DNA of 20,045 bases, taken from an uncultured Microcaldota archaeon. GTDB taxonomy: Archaea > Micrarchaeota > Micrarchaeia > Anstonellales > Bilamarchaeaceae. The stretch is taken from NCBI GenBank assembly GCA_903920925.1, contig CAIXOA010000177.1, forward strand, positions 1 to 20,045. The letters are read 5' to 3'. The notes under the pieces are model-generated. The model was not told where the DNA came from and did no database searches. It worked only from the letters and a program-made list of their open reading frames with translations. Of this stretch, positions 14,998 through 20,045 are shown one piece after another; positions within the stretch are counted from its first letter, which is position 1; each line of letters begins with the position of its first letter. A program made the position numbers and the translations under genes.

Positions 14998-16107
14998 ATG
15001 GAGATTGGGGATTATTTCACTTTTGAGCCTGCGAAGGGCACTCCCATCCATGACTGGTTCTACTACAAGGAGGCGTATTCGCCCCAGCTGGTGGAATGGG
15101 CGCTCAAGGAGCTGGGAGTGGAGAAGGGAACGGTGTTCGACCCCTTCTGCGGAATCGGGACGACGATGCTTTATGCGAAGGAGAACGGATTGAAGGGGAT
15201 TGGGATAGATGTTTCGCCCCTCGCATTATTTGTAACGAAAACCAAATGTGCGGATTATTCTGAAAAGGATGCGGAGGAGGCGGAGAAGGAATTGAAGGGG
15301 ATGTTTTCGGAGAGACGAGAGGCGGGATGGAATTGGGATTTCGAGCTATTCCATCCTTCCAGGTTTTTCGGGAAGAGGAACTACAATGACATATGTTTCC
15401 TGCGGGAGCGGATAGAAAACATTGGGAATGAAAAAGTGGGCGGGCTGTTTTTACTGGCGCTTCTCTCTATTCTTCCGCAGACGGGATTTTTCATAAAGGA
15501 CGGGGGCGTTCTGCGGGAGGAGCCCAAGAAGAGCGCGATGCCTGTGAAGGACGCGTTCAAGAGGAAAGTGAAGGGGATGGTTAAGGATTTGAGGGGAAGG
15601 AAGGCGGCGGGTGGAAAAGAGCCGGAACTCATGCTTAAGGATGCGCGGAACTTTTCGGAAGCGAAGGCGGATGTGTTTGTTACGTCTCCGCCTTACCTGA
15701 ATTACATAGATTACTCTAAAGTTTACGGATTGGAACTGAGCTTGCTGACGATGCAGAAGGAGAGCACGAAAATAATGCGCGGGAGGGAGGTGCGGAGCTT
15801 CATCACCGGCGAATCTTTTGGCGCGTGCCCTCCCGAGGCGGAAGAGTATTCGGGCATTCCGATTGCGGGGACATATTTTGCGGACATGGAGAGGGTGCTG
15901 GAGAATTTGAAGAGGATTGCGCCGAAGGGATGCATGGTTGTGGGGAATTCGGTGCTGGGGGGGAAGCATATTCCGGTGGACGAGATACTTATCGAGATGG
16001 GAAAAAGGATTGGGTTTGAAGGGAGGATTGCGGCTGTGAAGGAAAGAATTGCGGACGTGAGGCCGCAGAAACTCAGGACTAGAGAATCCGCGATAATGTT
16101 CCAATGA
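14998..16107 (+). CDS. Putative amino-methyltransferase (DNA N4-cytosine/N6-adenine type, TSPPY)
   Basis: This 369-residue protein has the AdoMet-binding motif VFDPFCGIGTTMLYAK (47-61) followed by GIGIDVSPLA, and the catalytic motif VFVTSPPYLNYIDYSKVYG (227-244). TSPPY is typical of N4-cytosine DNA methyltransferases, though some RNA amino-methyltransferases have a similar loop. Motif order (AdoMet site first, catalytic loop later) and the C-terminal RTRESAIMF are as in many archaeal members. An earlier in-frame ATG (14965) is rejected because it overlaps the TATA element; the ATG at 14998 has an AGGAGAG tract upstream. No restriction endonuclease gene is adjacent, so it would be an orphan enzyme if it acts on DNA. 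A hairpin lies just downstream. Confidence 0.82.
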   Translation: MEIGDYFTFEPAKGTPIHDWFYYKEAYSPQLVEWALKELGVEKGTVFDPFCGIGTTMLYAKENGLKGIGIDVSPLALFVTKTKCADYSEKDAEEAEKELKGMFSERREAGWNWDFELFHPSRFFGKRNYNDICFLRERIENIGNEKVGGLFLLALLSILPQTGFFIKDGGVLREEPKKSAMPVKDAFKRKVKGMVKDLRGRKAAGGKEPELMLKDARNFSEAKADVFVTSPPYLNYIDYSKVYGLELSLLTMQKESTKIMRGREVRSFITGESFGACPPEAEEYSGIPIAGTYFADMERVLENLKRIAPKGCMVVGNSVLGGKHIPVDEILIEMGKRIGFEGRIAAVKERIADVRPQKLRTRESAIMFQ

Positions 16108-16131
16108 TAGGGGGTTATGAGTACCCTAGAG

Positions 16132-16153
16132 AGAAGGGGGCCCTCCCCCTTCT
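16132..16153. terminator. Perfect 9-bp hairpin between convergent genes
   Basis: AGAAGGGGG, a CCCT loop, then CCCCCTTCT form a perfect inverted repeat in the 75-base gap between the convergent methyltransferase and RelA/SpoT-like genes. Because it is symmetrical it could mark the 3' end of both transcripts. Archaeal termination usually relies on U tracts, and none follows closely, so the hairpin may act as a stabilising or processing element instead. Confidence 0.55.
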
Positions 16154-16182
16154 TCTTGGAGGGAGAGCGCGATTGTCTTTGG

Positions 16183-17814
16183 CTAGCGCGCCTTCTCGCC
16201 GTTAAGCAACGCTCTTACCACGACCTTTGTGTCCTGGAGGACGTTGTTGCGGGAGAGGATGTCGATGACCTGCTTCCTGCTGAAAACCGCGCCTGTCCTT
16301 TTCAGGTATATCTCCGGAGGGCACATGTCGAAGAACGATAGCTTGTGCGGGCCGATGAAATTGCCGGGATAGGCCAATGCGTCGTGCGGGCCGTCCAGCA
16401 CCTTCACCAGCACATCCACAACTGAGGCGCCTCTGTCCAGGATTATTGGCCTCACGAGTGGGGAGCCCTCTATGTGCACCGTGAATGTAGCCTGCGCTTT
16501 TCCATTACTCTCTTCCGCAAGCGGTGCGGGGTGCGGGTCTATGGCACCGCGCACGTCCGTCACAGCGTCGAGCACCGGCCTCAGGACCTCGTTCAGCGCG
16601 TCTATGAAAGCCAGGTCGTCAAGGCCCTCCCTTCCCTTGTAGCCGATGCGGCCGGACCTGCCGCAGCATGCGTCCTTGTAACTGCCCTCGTCCTGGAACT
16701 GCACCTCTATTGGAACGTCCCTGCCCCTGAACTGGCGGACGCCGGTCGTGTGGATTGCCTGATAGCCGCTGCTCTTTGGATAGTTGTAATAGTTGTTCAC
16801 GTTCCTGCGCGTTATCAGCCCCGAATCCCGGACCACATCGGAGAAGCCCAGGCCCAGGAAGGCGGCCGCCTCGGGCGTGCCGTTAAACACAACCCTGGCG
16901 GCAACAAGGTCGCTTATCTCGCGGCCGTCCTCCTCCTTGAATACGATTGCGGGCTCGGATTTCACCCTGGACGGCTGCACTTCCGCGCCCAGGATTGTGT
17001 CCCTGTATTCCTGAAGGGTGGCGTTGCTTGCCATCATCTGCAGGACTGTCTTTATCATGCCTTCAAGCTCCAGCCCGGCCTCCCTGTAGAAGTGCCTGAG
17101 CGGCCCCATCCTCGCCTTCACCTCCTCAAGCTTGAAGCGCAGCTCCGGGTCCCAGAGCAGGCTGTTCTCCCTTATCCTGTTCGCCGCCCCCAGCCATCCT
17201 ATCCCGTCCGCGAAGGGGAAGAAAACGTTCTTCATCTTCTTTGAGAGTATCCTCCTCTCGCACTCACCGAGCTCCCCCCGAAGGGGCGCGCCCTCCAGCC
17301 AGTCCTCTTCTTTCAGGCAGAGATCAGAAAGCTTGAGAATGAGCGTCCTCAGGGAGAGCCCGCCGTCCTGGATGAGCTGCGCGTAGTGATGCAGCTTCAG
17401 CTCGGGGTTGAGGTCGTATGCCTCGGAGGAGATGCCCGCATACTGGCTGAAATCGCTCCTGAGGAGGGCTATGAATTCCTCGTGGGTGACCCCGAACTCC
17501 TCCCTGAAGTTAGGGACATTGTGGGATATCCCCCTCTGCAGCCTTCCGTAGAACTCGTTCCTCGCGTCCCTGTCGGCCCCTCCGCCGCGGAGGTGGTGGA
17601 TGCGCGCAAGCGCGGATGTGAGCGCAAATGCCATGCTCAGCTCCGGGCCGGGCTTCACCCTCTGCGCAATCAGGCGGAAGTATACCTCCGACACCTGCTC
17701 GACCTGCCTGCCGTGCTCCTGCCTGCGCCGTGCGGAACGGGCGATGATGGAGCGCACATGCTCGCATGCCTGGGAGTAGGGGTGCGGCTGCTGGCTTTCG
17801 CAGATGTTACTCAT
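16183..17814 (-). CDS. Long RelA/SpoT-homologue (synthetase domain, degenerate HD domain, TGS-like domain)
   Basis: This 543-residue protein has the layout of a long RSH. Residues about 10-240 resemble the HD region only in outline: the HDxxED doublet is absent, while LRTLILKLSDL (155-165) and VFFPFADGIGWLGAANRIRE (197-216) match the KLADR and PLAxRLG stretches. Residues about 275-380 match the ppGpp synthetase: SRVKS (282-286), EISDLVAARVVF with D302, YYNYPKSSGYQAIHTTGV (342-359), and PIEVQFQ with E370 (the family's EIQIR, final Arg replaced by Gln). Residues about 441-495 look like a TGS domain. Synthetase-type activity (pyrophosphate transfer from ATP to GDP/GTP) is plausible; hydrolase activity is unlikely. 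RSH proteins are rare in archaea. The start is 28.5 bases from a TATA palindrome shared with the epimerase gene. Confidence 0.85.
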   Translation of the reverse strand: MSNICESQQPHPYSQACEHVRSIIARSARRRQEHGRQVEQVSEVYFRLIAQRVKPGPELSMAFALTSALARIHHLRGGGADRDARNEFYGRLQRGISHNVPNFREEFGVTHEEFIALLRSDFSQYAGISSEAYDLNPELKLHHYAQLIQDGGLSLRTLILKLSDLCLKEEDWLEGAPLRGELGECERRILSKKMKNVFFPFADGIGWLGAANRIRENSLLWDPELRFKLEEVKARMGPLRHFYREAGLELEGMIKTVLQMMASNATLQEYRDTILGAEVQPSRVKSEPAIVFKEEDGREISDLVAARVVFNGTPEAAAFLGLGFSDVVRDSGLITRRNVNNYYNYPKSSGYQAIHTTGVRQFRGRDVPIEVQFQDEGSYKDACCGRSGRIGYKGREGLDDLAFIDALNEVLRPVLDAVTDVRGAIDPHPAPLAEESNGKAQATFTVHIEGSPLVRPIILDRGASVVDVLVKVLDGPHDALAYPGNFIGPHKLSFFDMCPPEIYLKRTGAVFSRKQVIDILSRNNVLQDTKVVVRALLNGEKAR

Positions 17815-17838
17815 AGTAATATAATGTGTAAAGAATAT

Positions 17839-17846
17839 TTATATAA
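17839..17846. promoter_or_regulatory. Shared palindromic TATA element between the RSH gene and the epimerase gene
   Basis: TTATATAA is centred 28.5 bases from the minus-strand ATG (17814) and 26.5 bases from the plus-strand GTG (17869). It is the only strong TATA box in the 54-base gap and suggests paired leaderless transcription. Confidence 0.6.
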
Positions 17847-17868
17847 GTATGGATTGGGAAGCATTTTT

Positions 17869-18762
17869 GTGAAAATCTACATTACTGGCGCCTCCGGAAG
17901 GCTGGGAAGGCACGTTATGAGGTTCGTTGGAGCGGTTCCGCTCGTGCGGGAGGCGAAGGGGCTTCCCGGGGAGATTGTGACGGATTTTTCTGCGGAGAGC
18001 CTCAGGAAGATTCTGAAGGACGCGGACTGCGTAATCCACCTCGCCGGCTCCATGAGGTTTTGGGATGAAGGGGAGATGCACAGGGCGAATGTGGAGCTTA
18101 CGAGAAAAATAGTGGAGAACTCGCCGGATAGATGCAAGATTGTGCTGGCGAGCTCCATTTCCGTGTACGGAAAAAAATGGAAGGAGATACCTGCGGACGA
18201 GGCCACGCCAACGCATCCGGATTCGGCCTATGCGCGGAGCAAGTGGGAGGCCGAGGAGATTGCGAGGAAGAAGGGGAAGCACGCAATTTTGAGAATCGGG
18301 ACAATCTACGGGACGGAGTTTGAGGATTATTTCAATATCCTCCACATGCTGGAGAAGGGGAAGATGTTCATCATAGGGGACGGGAGGAACAGGGTTCCTT
18401 TTGTGCATGTAGAAGATGCGGCGAAGGCCGTGGCCGCCGCGGTGGAGAAGGGGCAGGGGGTGTATGTGGTCTGCGGGGAGAGTAGGGCGCAGGAGGATAT
18501 TTACTCTATTGCGTGCAGGGAGTTGGGGGTGCGGCCTCCGAAGAAGCATGTCTCCTTCTGGATGGCGAACCTTCTCGGAAGGCTGCAGGAACTCGGGGCG
18601 CTGATTGGCATGAAGCCGAAGCTTACGAGGGAGCACGTGAGCATCCTGGGAAAGGACCGGGCGTTCAAATGGGAAAGGGCGAAGAGGGAACTGGGTTTCC
18701 ACCCGCGCTGGGCAGAGGAAGGCATAATCGAAGTGGTGAAGGAATATAAGCAGGGAAAGTAG
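17869..18762 (+). CDS. NAD(P)-dependent epimerase/dehydratase (extended SDR family)
   Basis: This 297-residue protein starts with a Rossmann fold and the G-x2-G-x2-G loop (ITGASGRLG, G7, G10, G13). The SDR catalytic residues follow: S96 region (LASSISVYG), then Y121 and K125 (SAYARSKWEAE). IGTIYG and VPFVHVEDAAKAVAAAV are typical of sugar-nucleotide epimerases and dehydratases. The reading frame is open far upstream, but that part is antisense to the RSH gene. I use the GTG at 17869: it opens exactly at the first beta strand and is 26.5 bases from the TATA palindrome. Substrate cannot be told from sequence; a nucleotide sugar is likely. GGGP synthase follows on the same strand with its own promoter. 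Confidence 0.9.
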   Translation: MKIYITGASGRLGRHVMRFVGAVPLVREAKGLPGEIVTDFSAESLRKILKDADCVIHLAGSMRFWDEGEMHRANVELTRKIVENSPDRCKIVLASSISVYGKKWKEIPADEATPTHPDSAYARSKWEAEEIARKKGKHAILRIGTIYGTEFEDYFNILHMLEKGKMFIIGDGRNRVPFVHVEDAAKAVAAAVEKGQGVYVVCGESRAQEDIYSIACRELGVRPPKKHVSFWMANLLGRLQELGALIGMKPKLTREHVSILGKDRAFKWERAKRELGFHPRWAEEGIIEVVKEYKQGK

Positions 18763-18764
18763 GG

Positions 18765-18772
18765 ATTTAAAA
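18765..18772 (+). promoter_or_regulatory. TATA-like element of the GGGP synthase gene
   Basis: ATTTAAAA lies about 37 bases upstream of the ATG at 18805. The leader of about 10 bases would contain the AGGGGG ribosome-binding site (18793-18798), which decides the start at 18805 over the out-of-frame ATG at 18801. Confidence 0.5.
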
Positions 18773-18804
18773 AAGAAGAAATTGAACTATTTAGGGGGAA
18801 ATGC

Positions 18805-19563
18805 ATGGGAAAGACAGAACAATACATACTTGACGAGCTGGAGCGGAAAGGCGCCCTGCTCTTCTCACTGGTGGACCCGCTGGACTATCCCTCGTTGGAC
18901 GAGGCGGTGAAGACCGCAAAGAGCATGAGCGAGGGAGGGGCGGACGTGGTGCTAATAGGCGGGAGCATAGGTGTGCAGGGGGAGCTGCTGGACACGGTGA
19001 CGAAGCGCGTGAAGGAGAATGTGAACGTCCCCGTGGTGCTTTTCCCGGGGAACATAGGGACCGTGACCAAATATGCGGACGCGGTCTATTTCATGAGTTT
19101 GCTCAACTCGAGGAACGCTTATTGGATCACCAGGGCGCAGATGCTCGCGGCGGAGATGGTGAGGCATTTCAAGGTGGAGCCGTTGCCCGTGGGATACGTG
19201 GTGGTGGAGCCGGGCGGAACTGTGGGGTATGTTGGGGATGCGCAGTCTGTTCCGCGGGCGAAGCCGAAGATTGCGGCGGCGTACGCACTGGCGGCGCAAT
19301 ACATGGGATTCAGGTTCCTTCTTACGGACGCGGGGAGCAACCCCGCGGAGGGGCACATACCGCTTGAGATGATTAAGGCGGTTTCTTCAGTGATTGAGAT
19401 TCCGTATATTGTGGGTGGTGGGATAAGGACCGCCGCTGAAGCGAAGAATGTTGTGAAGGCGGGCGCGGACATCATCCAGGTTGGCACGGCGTTTGAGAAA
19501 AAAGGAGGCGTGGACGCGGTGAAGGAGTTTGTGAAGGCGGTGCGGGAAGGGTCCAAGAGGTAG
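18805..19563 (+). CDS. Geranylgeranylglyceryl-phosphate synthase (GGGPS family)
   Basis: This 252-residue TIM-barrel enzyme joins sn-glycerol 1-phosphate to geranylgeranyl diphosphate, making the first ether bond of archaeal membrane lipids. Signatures are LFSLVDPLDYPSLDEAV, GGADVVLIGGSIGVQG, VVLFPGNIGTVTKYADAVYF, GYVVVEPGGTVGYVGDA, FRFLLTDAGSNPAEGHIP, and the phosphate-binding end VGGGIRTAAEAKNVVKAGAD. Length and motifs fit the larger (group II) archaeal type. Its presence shows that this organism keeps at least part of ether-lipid synthesis, which many reduced DPANN archaea have lost, and links it functionally to the ino1/AIP-synthase pair. pyrE starts 3 bases after the stop, so they are probably co-transcribed. 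Confidence 0.94.
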   Translation: MGKTEQYILDELERKGALLFSLVDPLDYPSLDEAVKTAKSMSEGGADVVLIGGSIGVQGELLDTVTKRVKENVNVPVVLFPGNIGTVTKYADAVYFMSLLNSRNAYWITRAQMLAAEMVRHFKVEPLPVGYVVVEPGGTVGYVGDAQSVPRAKPKIAAAYALAAQYMGFRFLLTDAGSNPAEGHIPLEMIKAVSSVIEIPYIVGGGIRTAAEAKNVVKAGADIIQVGTAFEKKGGVDAVKEFVKAVREGSKR

Positions 19564-19566
19564 GGA

Positions 19567-20045
19567 ATGGCGAAGAAAAGCATCGGAAAATTCCTGGTGA
19601 AGGCCGGGGCATTGAAATTCGGGGACTTCACCCTGAAAAGCGGGAGGAAGAGCCCATATTTTGTCAATACTGGAATCATCTGCGAGGGAAAGGAGTTTTT
19701 GGAACTGTGCGAATTCCTTGCATCTAAAATAGAGGAGATTGGCGGGTGCGATGTGGTTTATGGGCCCGCGTACAAGGGGATTCCGCTTGCCGTGGGCGTG
19801 GCGATTGCATTATCCAAAAAGGGGAAGAAAGTTTATTGGCTGTTCAACAGGAAAGAGGAGAAGGCGCACGGGGATAAAGGGGTGTTTGTCGGGCATGTGC
19901 CTGCCCCGGGCGAGAGCGTTGTGCTTGTTGATGATGTGTTTACTACGGGCGGAACGAAATATGAGAATGTTGAGCTTCTGAAAGGGATTGGAGTGAAATT
20001 GAAGGCAGTGGTCGTGGCGGTGGACCGGGAAGAGAAGGGCGAGAG
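19567..20045 (+). CDS. pyrE: Orotate phosphoribosyltransferase (3' end cut by window edge)
   Basis: At least 159 residues are encoded and the frame is open at the window end. The enzyme makes orotidine 5'-phosphate from orotate and PRPP in de novo pyrimidine synthesis. Evidence: FTLKSGRKSPYFVNTG near the N-terminus, VVYGPAYKGIPLAVGVA, the lysine-rich flexible loop NRKEEKAHGDKG (94-105), and the PRPP-binding motif VVLVDDVFTTGGT (118-130). The ATG at 19567 lies 3 bases after the GGGPS stop, with GGGA before it. Most of the protein is present; only the final C-terminal part is missing. Confidence 0.93.
   Translation, partial: MAKKSIGKFLVKAGALKFGDFTLKSGRKSPYFVNTGIICEGKEFLELCEFLASKIEEIGGCDVVYGPAYKGIPLAVGVAIALSKKGKKVYWLFNRKEEKAHGDKGVFVGHVPAPGESVVLVDDVFTTGGTKYENVELLKGIGVKLKAVVVAVDREEKGE

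Noticed and set aside
16183..17814. Bifunctional (p)ppGpp synthetase/hydrolase
   Set aside because: The HDxxED metal-binding doublet is not present, so hydrolase activity is not supported; only the KLSD stretch survives.
17386..17868. Upstream extension of the epimerase frame by about 160 codons
   Set aside because: It lies antisense to the RSH gene and reads across the TATA element; the Rossmann fold begins exactly at the GTG at 17869.
1..20045. CRISPR arrays, insertion sequences or long direct repeats
   Set aside because: No regularly spaced repeats, transposase-like frames or terminal inverted repeats were seen on reading both strands.

Overview
The window looks like a dense DPANN archaeal chromosome, most likely from the Micrarchaeota. 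The archaeal assignment rests on an inositol-1-phosphate synthase plus archaetidylinositol-phosphate synthase pair, a geranylgeranylglyceryl-phosphate synthase, TATA-box promoters placed for leaderless transcription, and a perfect archaeal Shine-Dalgarno (GGTGATC). The Micrarchaeota lead comes from a 381-residue tRNA-splicing endonuclease with three units (N domain, full catalytic unit, C domain), the epsilon2 layout described from ARMAN-type archaea. No tRNA, rRNA, CRISPR array or insertion sequence was recognised.

Layout. 1-7573 (minus strand): two very large helical proteins of unknown function. The first runs off the left edge with at least 1136 residues; its true start at 3410 adds an N-terminal membrane segment. 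The second has 1364 residues. 7696-9439 (plus): the inositol-lipid pair ino1 and AIP synthase. 9395-11612 (minus): RNase HII, a PRC-barrel protein and the splicing endonuclease. 11664-12056 (plus): a small HELLH metallopeptidase. 12039-13307 (minus): a tightly packed operon of a membrane PH-domain protein, a single-unit splicing-endonuclease paralogue that has lost its catalytic histidine, and an unknown protein. 13367-13753 (plus): RNase HI. 13750-14946 (minus): an unknown helical protein. 14998-16107 (plus): an amino-methyltransferase with a TSPPY motif. 16183-17814 (minus): a long RelA/SpoT homologue with a degenerate HD domain. 17869-20045 (plus): an NAD-dependent epimerase, GGGP synthase and pyrE (cut by the right edge).

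How the genes fit together. ino1, AIP synthase and GGGP synthase belong to archaeal membrane-lipid synthesis; pyrE belongs to pyrimidine synthesis. Both RNase H types are present. The points most worth following are the RelA/SpoT-like protein in an archaeon, the tandem giant proteins that may be distant paralogues, the second and degenerate EndA unit, and a repeated promoter design in which divergent genes start only 52-60 bases apart around one near-palindromic TATA element.
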